From positions 477,132 to 541,131 of the forward strand of contig NZ_JAAAFX010000007.1 in the NCBI RefSeq assembly GCF_019352895.1: a stretch of DNA of 64,000 nt, given 5' to 3'. The notes beneath the pieces were generated by a model. The model had not been told where the DNA came from. It was given only the letters and a program-made list of their open reading frames with translations, and ran no database searches. Positions within the stretch are counted from its first letter, which is position 1. The number at the start of each line of letters is the position of its first letter. The translations under genes and the position numbers were made by a program. This DNA is from Variovorax boronicumulans (GTDB taxonomy: Bacteria; Pseudomonadota; Gammaproteobacteria; Burkholderiales; Burkholderiaceae_C). Positions 8,709 through 17,711 of this stretch are shown one piece after another.

Positions 8709-9596
8709 ATGCCTCAGAACGTCGCGGGTCGATTGAAGATCGGCCTTTCCGCCTGCTTCCAGCACGCCGATCCGGCGCGTTCCCTGTTCACCAACAAGAC
8801 CCTGCAGTACGTCGAGCAGTCGATCGCGCACTGGCTGATGTCCGCCGGCGCCATGGTGGTGATGGTGCCCTGCCCGACCGGCGAGACCGCGCGCGGCGAC
8901 ACCATGCTCTCGCACTATGCCGAGTGGCTCGACGGCGTGGTGATGCACGGCGGTGCCGACGTCTGGCCCGGCAGCTACGGCGAGGTGCCGATGCGCGACG
9001 CCTGGGTCGGCGACCGCATCCGCGACCTCTACGACCTGGCGCTGGTCGAGGCCTTCGAGCAGGCCGGCAAGCCGATCTTCGGCGTCTGCCGCGGCCTGCA
9101 GCTGATCAACGTGGCCTTTGGCGGCACGCTGTTCCAGGACATCGAGACCCAGCATCCCAACGCGCTGCGCCACCGCGACCCCGAGAGCTACGACCAGAAC
9201 TTCCACGACATCGTGATGGTCGAGGGCACGCAGCTCTCGCGCATGTACCCGGGCGTGCAGCACGCGCGAGTCAACAGCATCCACCACCAGGGCATCAAGG
9301 ACCTGGCGCCGGGCTTCGAGGTCGAGGCCTGGAGCTACCCCGACCGCGTGCCCGAGGCGATCCGCCGCGTGAACGGCCGGGCCGGCCGCGGCTACATCGC
9401 CGCCACCCAGTGGCACCCCGAGTTCCACAAGGCCGGCGGCACCATCAGCACGGTCGACGACACGGCCATCCTCAACGATTTCCTCGGCGCCTGCACCGCG
9501 GCCCGCGTGCAGCCGCACCGGCCGCACCGCAGCGCCCCCGGCAAGATCCGCGACCGCGCGGCGCGCATGCTGCGCCAGGCGCTGCTGCGGCGCTGA
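8709..9596 (+). CDS. Gamma-glutamyl-gamma-aminobutyrate hydrolase-like class I glutamine amidotransferase (peptidase C26)
   Basis: 295-aa cytoplasmic hydrolase of the PuuD type. The nucleophile elbow FGVCRGLQLINVAFGG carries the catalytic Cys, and TQWHPEFHK supplies the His-Glu pair. HGGADVWPGSYGE and HHQGIKDLAPGFEVEAW are PuuD hallmarks. In E. coli PuuD frees GABA from gamma-glutamyl-GABA in putrescine catabolism. None of the other puu genes is adjacent, so the real substrate may be another gamma-glutamyl amide. The C-terminus has an unusual extra basic helix (GKIRDRAARMLRQALLRR). Confidence 0.85.
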   Translation: MPQNVAGRLKIGLSACFQHADPARSLFTNKTLQYVEQSIAHWLMSAGAMVVMVPCPTGETARGDTMLSHYAEWLDGVVMHGGADVWPGSYGEVPMRDAWVGDRIRDLYDLALVEAFEQAGKPIFGVCRGLQLINVAFGGTLFQDIETQHPNALRHRDPESYDQNFHDIVMVEGTQLSRMYPGVQHARVNSIHHQGIKDLAPGFEVEAWSYPDRVPEAIRRVNGRAGRGYIAATQWHPEFHKAGGTISTVDDTAILNDFLGACTAARVQPHRPHRSAPGKIRDRAARMLRQALLRR

Positions 9597-9616
9597 GCTT
9601 CGCTGTGCCCCGGCCC

Positions 9617-11125
9617 TCAGGCCGGCGCGCGCAGCAGGTGCTTGAGCAGCTTGCCGGTGGCCGTGCGCGGCAGCGTCTCGCGCACTTCGTAGACCCGCGG
9701 GATCTTGTAGCGCGCCAGCCGCTGTTCGAGGAAGCCGGTCAGCGCGCCCGCCTCGAGCGTGCAACCCGGGCGCGCCACCAGCACCGCCGTCACCGTCTCG
9801 CCCCATTCGGGGTGCGGGCGGCCGATGACGGCCACGTCCTGCACCTCGGGGTGGGCGCCCAGCGCGTCTTCCACTTCCTTCGAATAGACGTTCTCGCCAC
9901 CCGTGATGATCATGTCGCGCAACCGGTCGACGATGAACAGGAAGCCGTCCTCGTCGATGCGCGCCAGGTCGCCGGTGCGGTACCAGCCCTGGGCGTCGAA
10001 GGCCTCGGCCGTGGCCTGCGGGTTGTCGAGGTAGCCCTGCATCACGGCGGGCGAGCGCAGGTGGATCTCGCCGACCTCGCCCGCCGTGCAGCGCCGGCCG
10101 TCCGGATGGCGCACTTCCACCGCCACGCCGGGCACGCCCGCGCGGCCGATCGAGCCGGCCTTGGCGATCGCGTCCTCCGGGTACAGCACCGTGCCCAGGG
10201 GCCCCGATTCGGTCATGCCGTAGACCTGCACGAAGCGGTCGCTGCGGTAGCTCTGCGCCAGCTTGCGCGCCATGTCGGCGCCCAGCGGGCCGCCGCCGTA
10301 GGCCCACAGGCGCATCGCGCTGAAGTCGTAGCCGGACACGTCGGGTACGACCGACAGCGGCGCGAGAAAGGCGATCGGCGCGCCGAAGGTGAAGGTGATG
10401 CGCTCGGCTGCCAGCGTGTCGAGGAAGGCCTTGGGCGCGTACTCGCGCAGCAGCACCACGGTGCCGCCCATCAGCAGCGTGCCCAGCAGCCAGTTGTTGA
10501 GCGGCGACGAGTGCCACACCGGCATCGCGATCAGCGTGCGCTCGTTGCGCGACAGCGCCATGCCGGCGGCCGTGCACACCGCCGCCATGAACACGTTGTG
10601 GTGGCTGTGCAGGCAGCCCTTGGGCTTGCCGGTGGTGCCCGAGGTGTAGAGGATCTGGGCCGGCGCATCGGTGGCCGGCGCCGGCGCGTCGGCCAGCGGC
10701 GCGGCCTGCGCCAGCAGCTCCTCGAACAGCGGCAGGCCTTCGGCGGCGTTTTCGGTCGCGAGCCAGTCGCAGCGGTGCGACACCCGCGCGGCCTGTGGCG
10801 CCAGCGTGCCGTCGATCAGACACAGCCGGGCGCCCGAATGCGCCAGCAGGTAATCGATCTCGGGCGCCTGCAGCTTGTGGTTGACCGGCACCACCGCCGC
10901 GCCCAGGCGCCAGGCGCCGAACATCGCGAGCACGAAGCCCGGCGCGTTGAAGCACAGCAGCGCCACCTTGTCGCCCGGGCCGACGCCCTGCGCGCGCAGC
11001 ACGGTCGCCGCGCGGCGCGTGAGGTCGGCCAGTTCGGCATAGGTCCAGGCGCGGCCGTTCTGCCGCAGGGCTTCGCGCTCGGGCTGGACGAGGGCGTGCT
11101 GGTCGAGGAGGGAAACGAAATCCAT
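9617..11125 (-). CDS. Acyl-CoA synthetase / AMP-dependent ligase
   Basis: ANL-superfamily ligase of 502 aa that activates a carboxylic acid with ATP and CoA. The P-loop-like A3 motif YTSGTTGKPKG is intact. VYGMTESGP is motif A5, YRTGDLA is A7, and the C-terminal PRTATGKLLKHLL supplies the catalytic lysine (A10). Length fits medium/long-chain or crotonobetaine-type ligases. It is the last gene of thioesterase-dehydrogenase-ligase, 14 bases after the dehydrogenase gene, so it probably makes the acyl-CoA that the dehydrogenase oxidises. The exact acid is unknown. Confidence 0.9.
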   Translation of the reverse strand: MDFVSLLDQHALVQPEREALRQNGRAWTYAELADLTRRAATVLRAQGVGPGDKVALLCFNAPGFVLAMFGAWRLGAAVVPVNHKLQAPEIDYLLAHSGARLCLIDGTLAPQAARVSHRCDWLATENAAEGLPLFEELLAQAAPLADAPAPATDAPAQILYTSGTTGKPKGCLHSHHNVFMAAVCTAAGMALSRNERTLIAMPVWHSSPLNNWLLGTLLMGGTVVLLREYAPKAFLDTLAAERITFTFGAPIAFLAPLSVVPDVSGYDFSAMRLWAYGGGPLGADMARKLAQSYRSDRFVQVYGMTESGPLGTVLYPEDAIAKAGSIGRAGVPGVAVEVRHPDGRRCTAGEVGEIHLRSPAVMQGYLDNPQATAEAFDAQGWYRTGDLARIDEDGFLFIVDRLRDMIITGGENVYSKEVEDALGAHPEVQDVAVIGRPHPEWGETVTAVLVARPGCTLEAGALTGFLEQRLARYKIPRVYEVRETLPRTATGKLLKHLLRAPA

Positions 11126-11139
11126 CGCTGCCGCCCTCT

Positions 11140-12780
11140 TCAGTGCCAGGCCGCGCGCACCAGCGCGCCGGGGTCGCTCGTGCCGGCGCTGATGCCGGTG
11201 ACCGGGCCCCAGTCGGGGTCGAAGCGGCTCGACAGGAAGGCGGCCGAGGCGTCGGCGCTGGCATGCTGCAGCATCAGGCTGGCCTGCGTCGCGCGCACCA
11301 GGCGCTGCGTGAAGCGGCGCGCCTGGCGCTCCAGTTCCTGCGGCGGCAGCTGCACCATGCGGCGCAGCGCCTCGAGCTCGGCCTGCAGGCGCGGCTCGCC
11401 GGCCGCGATGCCCTGCAGCTGTTCGAGCACCAACTGCACGTCGTCGGGGTTGCGCGAGACGGCGCGCAGCACGTCCAGGCACATCACGTTGCCCGAGCCC
11501 TCCCAGATCGAGTTGACCGGCGCCTCGCGGAAGAGGCGGCCCATCGGGCCGTCTTCCACGTAGCCGTTGCCGCCGAAGACCTCCATCGCCTCGCCGGTCA
11601 GCGCCACTGCGCGCTTGCAGTTCCAGAACTTCGCGGCCGGCGTGAGCAGCCGACGCCAGGCCGTGTCCAGCGGCGCGGCCGAGCCGAAGCGCGAAGCCAG
11701 TTCCATCGCCAGCAGCGTGGCGCTCTCGGATTCGAGCGCCATGTCGGCCAGCAGCTCGGTCATCACCGGCTGGTCGACCAGCGCCTTGCCGAAGGCATAG
11801 CGGTGGCTCGCATAGTGCGCGGCCTGCGTGAAGGCCTGCCGCATGAAGCCCGCGCTGGACAGCGCGCAGTCGAGCCGGGTCACGGTCGCCATCTCGATGA
11901 TGGTCGGGATGCCGCGGCCCTCGTCGCCCACGCGCACGCCCCAGGCCTCCTTGAACTCGACCTCGCTGCTCGAGTTGGAGCGGTTGCCGACCTTGTCCTT
12001 CAGGCGCTGGATGTGGATCGGGTTCTTGCTGCCGTCGGGCCGCCAGCGCGGCACGAAGAAGCACGACGATCCGTGCTCGTCGGTCTTGGCCAGCACCAGG
12101 TGGCCGTCGCACATCGGCGCCGAGAAGAACCACTTGTGGCCGGTGATCAGGAACTCGTCGCCCCAGGGGCCGCTGCCTGCGTGCACGGCACGCGTGGTGT
12201 TGGTGCGCACGTCGCTGCCGCCCTGCTTCTCGGTCATGCCCATGCCGACCGTCATCGAGGTCTTTCCCTCCAGCGGGATGTCGCGCGCGTCGTGTTCGTT
12301 CGACGCCAGCTTGGCGCGCAGGTCGCCGTACAGCGCGGCGTTGCGGCGCATCACCGGGATGCAGGCCTTGGTCATGGTGGTCGGGCAGGTCGAGCCCGAC
12401 TCGATCTGGCTGTGCATGTAGAGCGAGGCGCCGTAGCCGACCCAGGCCGAAGGCCGCTCGTCGAAGAAGGGCAGGTTGGCGATGCCGTTGCGCCGGGCGA
12501 TGGCCATCATCGTGTGCCATGCCGGGTGGAACTGCACCTGGTCGATGCGCTCGCCGATGCGCGAGTGCGTGTGCAGCTCGGGCTCGTGGCGGTTGGCGTC
12601 CTCGGCGGCGCGCAGCGTGGCTTCGGCGCCGTACTCGGCGCCCTGGCGCACCAGCTCGTCGTCGCGCCAGCCGGCACCACCGCGAACGACTGCGGCGCGC
12701 AGCGCGGGGTCGCGGGTGTAGACGTTGTAGTCCTTGAGTTCGGGAACCTGGTTGTCGGGGTGGATGCCGGTGGTGCTCAT
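11140..12780 (-). CDS. AidB-like acyl-CoA dehydrogenase
   Basis: Flavoprotein of 546 aa, close to the 541 aa of E. coli AidB. GAGW and FHPAWH in the N-terminal domain, then GMGMTEKQGGSDVRTNTTRA, GHKWFFSAPMCD, LKDKVGNRSNSSSEVEF and PVNSIWEGSGNVMCLDVLR all follow AidB closely. AidB is induced by alkylation damage and has weak isovaleryl-CoA dehydrogenase activity. Here the gene sits between a thioesterase and an acyl-CoA ligase, which argues for a metabolic acyl-CoA role rather than the Ada response. ATG at 12780. Confidence 0.88.
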   Translation of the reverse strand: MSTTGIHPDNQVPELKDYNVYTRDPALRAAVVRGGAGWRDDELVRQGAEYGAEATLRAAEDANRHEPELHTHSRIGERIDQVQFHPAWHTMMAIARRNGIANLPFFDERPSAWVGYGASLYMHSQIESGSTCPTTMTKACIPVMRRNAALYGDLRAKLASNEHDARDIPLEGKTSMTVGMGMTEKQGGSDVRTNTTRAVHAGSGPWGDEFLITGHKWFFSAPMCDGHLVLAKTDEHGSSCFFVPRWRPDGSKNPIHIQRLKDKVGNRSNSSSEVEFKEAWGVRVGDEGRGIPTIIEMATVTRLDCALSSAGFMRQAFTQAAHYASHRYAFGKALVDQPVMTELLADMALESESATLLAMELASRFGSAAPLDTAWRRLLTPAAKFWNCKRAVALTGEAMEVFGGNGYVEDGPMGRLFREAPVNSIWEGSGNVMCLDVLRAVSRNPDDVQLVLEQLQGIAAGEPRLQAELEALRRMVQLPPQELERQARRFTQRLVRATQASLMLQHASADASAAFLSSRFDPDWGPVTGISAGTSDPGALVRAAWH

Positions 12781-12808
12781 GGTTTTGTCTCCAGTGTCGG
12801 GAAGGGGT

Positions 12809-13639
12809 TCAGGTGGCTGCACGCTCGCGCAGCACCAGCGTCTGGGTGGCGATGCCGATCGGGCCGCGCTCGTCGTGCAGCTGGGACACGACCAGGCCGG
12901 CGCCATCGCCGTGCGCCTCGGTGGCCGAGCGCAGGCCGATCCATTCGCCCTCGGGCGCGCGGAACAGGTTCAGGCTCATGTCGGCATTGGTGAACAGGAA
13001 GCGATCGGCCGGCAGCACCCAGCTCAGGCCGTTGCCGAAGTCGGCGGCCGCCGCGGCGCGCATGGCGGGCGAGGTGGCCACACCCTGCAGCAGCGGCACC
13101 GCCAGCCGGAACCAGGCGGCGCCGGGGCCGGGCTGCGTCGCGTCGCCTTCGGCCACGCGGGACTCGACCGCGCTGCCGTAGAACGACACGCTGTCGGGCA
13201 GGCCCGGGATGCGCAGGCGCTCGCTGCAGTCGCGCGGCAGCGGCCGCAGCAGCGCTGCCGGCCAGCCCGGCAGGTTCGCCGGCAGCACCAGCGCGTTCCG
13301 GGCCAGCAGCAACGCATGCGCGCGCGCCACGACCACCTCGCCCGCCAGCAGGTCGATGCCCACGCGCACCGTGGCGCGCGAGCTTTGCACCTGCGTGCGC
13401 GTGGCCAGCGGCGCCAGCGGCACCGGCCTGACCAGCTCGACCGTGAGCCGCGCGAGCTGCCAGCCGGGCCCGGGCGCGGCGCGCTCGGCCACGTGCGCGA
13501 GCAGTCCGCAGGGCGCGCCGCCGTGCTGCGCGCGCGGGTCCCAGGGGCCGCGCGACAGCGCGCCGGGCTGCCAGGCGTCGCCCTCGCCGGTGTAGACGGC
13601 GGTGCGCGAATCCTCGGGGGCAGTGTCGGGGTGGGTCAT
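12809..13639 (-). CDS. Acyl-CoA thioesterase-like protein (double hotdog)
   Basis: 276-aa protein of the TesB-like/acyl-CoA thioesterase family. GPWDPRAQHGGAPCGLLAHVAER opens the first hotdog fold and SWVLPADRFLFTNADMSLNLFR lies in the second; WIGLRSATEAHGDGAGLVVSQLHD is the usual end pattern. It likely hydrolyses or binds acyl-CoA in the pathway of the two genes that follow. First gene of the operon, 28 bases before the dehydrogenase, divergent from the TetR regulator. Confidence 0.82.
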   Translation of the reverse strand: MTHPDTAPEDSRTAVYTGEGDAWQPGALSRGPWDPRAQHGGAPCGLLAHVAERAAPGPGWQLARLTVELVRPVPLAPLATRTQVQSSRATVRVGIDLLAGEVVVARAHALLLARNALVLPANLPGWPAALLRPLPRDCSERLRIPGLPDSVSFYGSAVESRVAEGDATQPGPGAAWFRLAVPLLQGVATSPAMRAAAAADFGNGLSWVLPADRFLFTNADMSLNLFRAPEGEWIGLRSATEAHGDGAGLVVSQLHDERGPIGIATQTLVLRERAAT

Positions 13640-13710
13640 TGCAGAATGCCTTCGATGTCTCCAAAAATTCTAGGAACAACCGGGCCGCAAGGTGTTCGGG
13701 TTCGGCGCCG

Positions 13711-14340
13711 ATGACGAGCGCCCGCGCACCGGCCGCCGCGCCCAGGAGAAAGCCGCGCCAATCCCGCGCACGCCACACCTCGCAGGCGCTGCAGGAAGCC
13801 TTTGTTCGGCTTTGGGTCGAGAAGGGTTATGCCGCGGTCACCATCCGCGAGATCGCCGCCGTGGCGGGCACGGGGCTCGGCAGCTTCTACGAGTACTTCG
13901 AGAACAAGGAGGACCTGGCGCGCGTCTGCCTGCACCTGCGCTCCAAGGCACTGCTGCTGGCCATGCGCGCGGCCGTTGCCGCGCAGGCGGGCCGGCCGCT
14001 GCGCGAGATCGTCGATGCGGTGATCGATTCGCAGGTCGACGCCCACCGCGAGCAGCCGCTGGCCTGGGGGGCGCACTACCTGCTGGAGCGGCACCTCTCG
14101 AGCCCCGAGGCCTACCGCAAGATGTACGACCGCTTCGTGGCCGAATGGGTGGGCGCGCTCGAGGCCGCGTCGGACCTGGCGCCCGACTGCCGGAAGAAGG
14201 AAGTGGCCCGCGTGAGCCAGACCATCCTCTACGGGCTGATCGCGCATGCGCACATCGGCACGGGCGGCAGGCCGGACCTGCCGGCGCTGTCCAGGCAGGT
14301 GCGCGGCGCCCTGCACGGCTACCTGGCCGGCGCGGCCTGA
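13711..14340 (+). CDS. TetR/AcrR-family transcriptional regulator
   Basis: 209 aa from the ATG at 13711; upstream non-ATG starts would overlap the divergent gene. A basic lead (RRKPRQSRARHT) precedes a typical TetR helix-turn-helix: FVRLWVEKGYAAVTIREIAAVAGTGLGSFYEYFENKEDL, residues about 30-75. The C-terminal half is the ligand/dimer domain. Its divergent position makes it the likely repressor of the thioesterase-dehydrogenase-ligase operon, perhaps sensing an acyl-CoA. I see no clear palindrome in the 71-base gap. Confidence 0.88.
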   Translation: MTSARAPAAAPRRKPRQSRARHTSQALQEAFVRLWVEKGYAAVTIREIAAVAGTGLGSFYEYFENKEDLARVCLHLRSKALLLAMRAAVAAQAGRPLREIVDAVIDSQVDAHREQPLAWGAHYLLERHLSSPEAYRKMYDRFVAEWVGALEAASDLAPDCRKKEVARVSQTILYGLIAHAHIGTGGRPDLPALSRQVRGALHGYLAGAA

Positions 14341-14356
14341 ACAGGAACGGTCAGCG

Positions 14357-14548
14357 CTACTTCTTCTGCTCGTAGCGGCTCACGCCGGCATCGATCGTGC
14401 CGAAGGCCTCGACGCCGCTGCGCGGGCTGCCCGCGGTCGGGCCGTCGACACGGCGGTCGCCCGCGGAAGGCAGGCCGCTGCAGGCCGAGGCGAGCGCCGC
14501 CGCGGCGAGCAGCACGGGGACGAGAAAGGGACGCAGGGAAAGAGGCAC
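14357..14548 (-). CDS. Small predicted lipoprotein (63 aa)
   Basis: Starts at GTG 14548 with GGAG six bases upstream. VPLSLRPFLVPVLLAAAALA is a signal sequence followed by the lipobox L-A-S-A-C, so Cys23 would be lipidated after signal peptidase II cleavage. The mature part is about 40 residues, hydrophilic and Gly/Ser/Pro-rich, and ends RYEQKK. It is too short and lacks an ATG, so it is easily missed. No function is recognised. It is convergent with the TetR gene and downstream of topB on the same strand. Confidence 0.7.
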   Translation of the reverse strand: MPLSLRPFLVPVLLAAAALASACSGLPSAGDRRVDGPTAGSPRSGVEAFGTIDAGVSRYEQKK

Positions 14549-14592
14549 AGGCGGCTCCAGGAGGGGCGATCGAACGCCCCACTGTAGGGGTG

Positions 14593-14626
14593 GCGCGCGG
14601 GGGTGTCGGTAACACCCCGTACGCGC
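14593..14626. other. Strong hairpin downstream of topB
   Basis: GGGGTGT (14600-14606) pairs with ACACCCC (14612-14618) across a five-base loop, and flanking GCGCG/CGCGC can extend the stem. There is no T-run, so it is not a canonical terminator. It lies between the topB stop and the lipoprotein gene, and could be a 3'-end stabiliser or a Rho-assisted stop. Confidence 0.4.
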
Positions 14627-14643
14627 CCCCGGGTCCTGGGTCT

Positions 14644-17586
14644 TCAGCTGCCCGAGGTGAGGTGCTTGCCCACGATGCCCGCCAGTTCGAACATCGTCAC
14701 CTGGTCCTTGCCGAACACGGGCTTCAGCTTGGCATCGGCGTTGATCGCGCGCTTGTTGGCCGCGTCCTGCAGGTTGTTGGCCTTGATGTAGTCCCAGAGC
14801 TTCTTGATGACCTCGGTGCGCGCCACGGGTTCGGCGCCGATCACCGCGGCCAGCGCGTCGCTGGGCTTCAGGCCCGCGCCCGGCTTGCGCGGGGCCTTGG
14901 GGGCCGCGACCTTCTTGGCGGCGGGTGTCTTCTTCGCTGCAGCGGCGGTCTTCTTGGCCGCGACCTTCTTCGCCGGCGCCGCCTTCGAGAAGGTCTTGCG
15001 CGCGGGGAACTTGCTCCCGCCTTCGCGCGGTGCGAACTCGAAGGTCACCTTGCCCTCGTCCTTGTTCCAGACCAGGAAGGCCTTGAAGGCGCGGCGCGTG
15101 CGCATCGAGACGAACTTGTCGAGCAGGTCGGTCTTGCCGGTGGCCAGCAGCTTCTCCATCTGCGCGCGTTCCACGGGCTGGGTCAGGATCACCTTGCCGG
15201 TCTTGAAGGTGCAGCTCGGCGTCGGCTGGCCTTCGGTGGGCACCGACTTCTCGCAGACGTAGTTGGAGCCGTGCTCGAACACCGGCGCGCCGCAGATCGG
15301 GCAGGGGCCGACCGTGTCCTGCTGGCTGAAGTCGACGATCTCGCCGCTCTCGCCGTCCTTGTCGTCGCCGAAGTCGAACTCCAGCTTCCAGTTCTTGGTT
15401 TCTTCCTCGTCGTACTTGAGGATGATCTCGGCCGTGAAGGGCCAGCCGGCCTTGGAGCGGAAGCCTTCCAGCGGGCCGATGTGCTTGTCGCGCACCAGCG
15501 CCTCGGCCTCGACCACCTCGAAGGTGCGCCCGGCCGGCGACTTGCCGAAGGAGAAGCCGCAGGGCTCCGCGCCGGCTTTGCCGGTGCAGCTGTAGCGCCG
15601 GTAGTTCTCCTTCACCACGCCGCCGCAGTTGGGGCAGGGCGTGGCCAGCGTGGCGTAGTCGCCGGGCACGGTGTCGCGGTCGTATTCCTTGGCCTTCTTG
15701 ACGATGTGCTGCGTCATCTCGGCGATCTCGCGCATGAAGTCGGTGCGGCTCAGCGCGCCCTTCTCCATCTGCGCCAGCTTGTACTCCCACTCGCCCGTGA
15801 GCTCGGCCTTGGAGAGTTCCTCCACGCCCAGGCCGCGCAGCAGCGTCATCAGCTGGAAGGCCTTGGCGGTCGGGATCAGCTCGCGGCCTTCGCGCAGCAT
15901 GTACTTCTCGGCGATCAGGCCTTCGATGGTGGCCGCGCGCGTGGCGGGCGTGCCCAGGCCCTTCTCCTGCATGGCCTCGCGCAGCTCGTCGTCGTCGATG
16001 GTCTTGCCCGCGCCTTCCATCGCGCCCAGCAGCGTGGCTTCGGAATAGCGCGCGGGCGGGCGGGTCTTGAGCGCCTTGGGGTCGGCCGACGCGGTCTTCA
16101 CGACCTCGCCGGGCTTCACCAGCACCAGGTTCTTGCCGTCCTTCTCGTCGTCGTCGTTCACGGCTTCCTTGCCCCAGATCGCGAGCCAGCCCGGCTTGAC
16201 CAGCACCTTGCCGTCGCTGCGGAAGGGGTACTTCTTGCCATTGGTTTCGACGGTGCTGATGCGGGTCGTGACCTGGAACTCGGCGCTCGGGAAGAACACC
16301 GACAGGAAGCGGCGCACCACGAAGTCGTAGAGCTTCTGCTCGGCCTCGCTCAGGCCGCTCGGGGCCTGCAGCGTCGGGATGATGGCGAAGTGATCCGACA
16401 CCTTGGCGTTGTCGAAGATGCGCTTGTTCGGCTTGACGTAGCTGCCGTCGACCGCCTGCTTGGCAAACGGGGCGAGGTGCTTCATGCCGCTGTCGGCCAG
16501 CATCTTCATCGTGTCCTTGACCACCGGCAGGTAGTCCTCGGGCAGTGCGCGCGAGTCGGTCCGCGGGTAGGTCAGCGCCTTGTGGCGTTCGTACAGGCTC
16601 TGGGCCAGCGCCAGCGTGGTCTTGGCGGAGTAGCCGAAGCGGCCGTTGGCCTCGCGCTGCAGCGAGGTCAGGTCGAACAGCGCGGGCGAGGCCTGGGTGG
16701 TCGGCTTCGATTCCTCGGTGACGGTGGCGGGCTTGCCGCGCGCCGCATCGGCGATCTCGCGGGCTTCGCGTTCGTTCCACACGCGGTCGGCGCGCATCTC
16801 GGGGTCGGCCACGCCGTCAGGTCCCGGCGGCGGCTTCTTGAAGTTGGCGTCGAACCACTTGCCCGGGTACTGGCCGGCCTCGGCCTGGAAGGCGCCGTGG
16901 ATTTCCCAGTAGTCGCGGCTCACGAACTTGCGGATCTTCTCCTCGCGCTCGACCACCACCGACAGCGTGGGCGTCTGCACGCGGCCCACGGTCGTGAGGA
17001 AGAAGCCGCCGTCGCGCGAATTGAAGGCGGTCATGGCGCGCGTGCCGTTGATGCCCACCAGCCAGTCGGCCTCGGAGCGCGAACGCGCGGCGTCGGCCAG
17101 GCCCTGCATCTGCTGCTCGGTGCGCAGGGAGGCGAAGCCGTCGCGGATCGCCTGCGGCGTCATCGACTGCAGCCAGAGGCGGCGCACCGGCTTGTTCAGC
17201 GGCGTCTTGCCGCCCGCGTACTGCTCGATCAGCCGGAAGATCAGCTCGCCCTCGCGGCCCGCGTCACAGGCGTTGATGAGCTGCGTCACGTCCTTGCGCT
17301 TGGCCTGCTTCACGACGGCGTTGAGGCGTGTCTTGGTCTTGTCGACCGGCTTGAGGTCGAAGTGCGGCGGGATGACGGGCAGGTTGGCGAAGCTCCACTT
17401 GCCGCGCTTGACGTCGAATTCCTCGGGCGCCTGGATCTCGACCAGGTGGCCGACGGCGCTGGTCACGACGTAATGCTCGCTCTCGAAGTATTCGTCGTAG
17501 CGCTCGAACTTGCCGGCCGTGGGCGTGAGGGCGCGGACGATGTCCTGCGCCACCGACGGTTTCTCTGCAATTACCAGTGTCTTCAT
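14644..17586 (-). CDS. topB: DNA topoisomerase III with histone-H1-like linker and C-terminal SWIB domain
   Basis: 980-aa type IA topoisomerase that relaxes and decatenates DNA through single-strand passage. The Toprim domain opens MKTLVIAEKPSVAQ and has the metal motif DAGREGE (108-114). The catalytic tyrosine is Y340 in TYPRTDSR. Two Cys clusters (around 648-690 and 761-790: CPNC, CPIC) mark topoisomerase zinc ribbons. Residues ~866-904 are almost only Lys, Ala and Pro, like histone H1 or bacterial H1 homologues. Residues 905-980 form a SWIB/MDM2 domain (LKPSDALAAVIG, KKLWDYIKANNLQD, FELAGIVGKHL). E. coli TopB (653 aa) lacks these additions. Confidence 0.93.
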   Translation of the reverse strand: MKTLVIAEKPSVAQDIVRALTPTAGKFERYDEYFESEHYVVTSAVGHLVEIQAPEEFDVKRGKWSFANLPVIPPHFDLKPVDKTKTRLNAVVKQAKRKDVTQLINACDAGREGELIFRLIEQYAGGKTPLNKPVRRLWLQSMTPQAIRDGFASLRTEQQMQGLADAARSRSEADWLVGINGTRAMTAFNSRDGGFFLTTVGRVQTPTLSVVVEREEKIRKFVSRDYWEIHGAFQAEAGQYPGKWFDANFKKPPPGPDGVADPEMRADRVWNEREAREIADAARGKPATVTEESKPTTQASPALFDLTSLQREANGRFGYSAKTTLALAQSLYERHKALTYPRTDSRALPEDYLPVVKDTMKMLADSGMKHLAPFAKQAVDGSYVKPNKRIFDNAKVSDHFAIIPTLQAPSGLSEAEQKLYDFVVRRFLSVFFPSAEFQVTTRISTVETNGKKYPFRSDGKVLVKPGWLAIWGKEAVNDDDEKDGKNLVLVKPGEVVKTASADPKALKTRPPARYSEATLLGAMEGAGKTIDDDELREAMQEKGLGTPATRAATIEGLIAEKYMLREGRELIPTAKAFQLMTLLRGLGVEELSKAELTGEWEYKLAQMEKGALSRTDFMREIAEMTQHIVKKAKEYDRDTVPGDYATLATPCPNCGGVVKENYRRYSCTGKAGAEPCGFSFGKSPAGRTFEVVEAEALVRDKHIGPLEGFRSKAGWPFTAEIILKYDEEETKNWKLEFDFGDDKDGESGEIVDFSQQDTVGPCPICGAPVFEHGSNYVCEKSVPTEGQPTPSCTFKTGKVILTQPVERAQMEKLLATGKTDLLDKFVSMRTRRAFKAFLVWNKDEGKVTFEFAPREGGSKFPARKTFSKAAPAKKVAAKKTAAAAKKTPAAKKVAAPKAPRKPGAGLKPSDALAAVIGAEPVARTEVIKKLWDYIKANNLQDAANKRAINADAKLKPVFGKDQVTMFELAGIVGKHLTSGS

Positions 17587-17695
17587 AAGTCCAGCATTCA
17601 AAAAATGGGGCGAGGCTGGCGCGGGCTGCCGGTCGGCGGCCCGCGGTCTCCTCGGACGGCAGCCATGGCGTGCAGTGTGCAACGCGAGTGCGCCC

Positions 17696-17701
17696 TACAA
17701 T
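17696..17701 (+). promoter_or_regulatory. Candidate -10 element (TACAAT) for the SET gene
   Basis: TACAAT matches five of six consensus bases and lies 65 bases before the SET gene ATG. No good -35 hexamer is present at 16-18 bases upstream, so an activator or an extended element would be needed. The alternating tract at 17712-17744 would be in the leader of this transcript. Confidence 0.4.
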
Positions 17702-17711
17702 CGGCGGCTCT

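Noticed and set aside
7509..11264. Very long open frames on one strand running through several genes (for example opposite the C26 hydrolase and across the acyl-CoA ligase)
   Set aside because: In GC-rich DNA the frames opposite or beside real genes stay open. Their translations have no known motifs and are rich in Arg/Ala/Gly/His. The true genes in the same place have complete family motifs.
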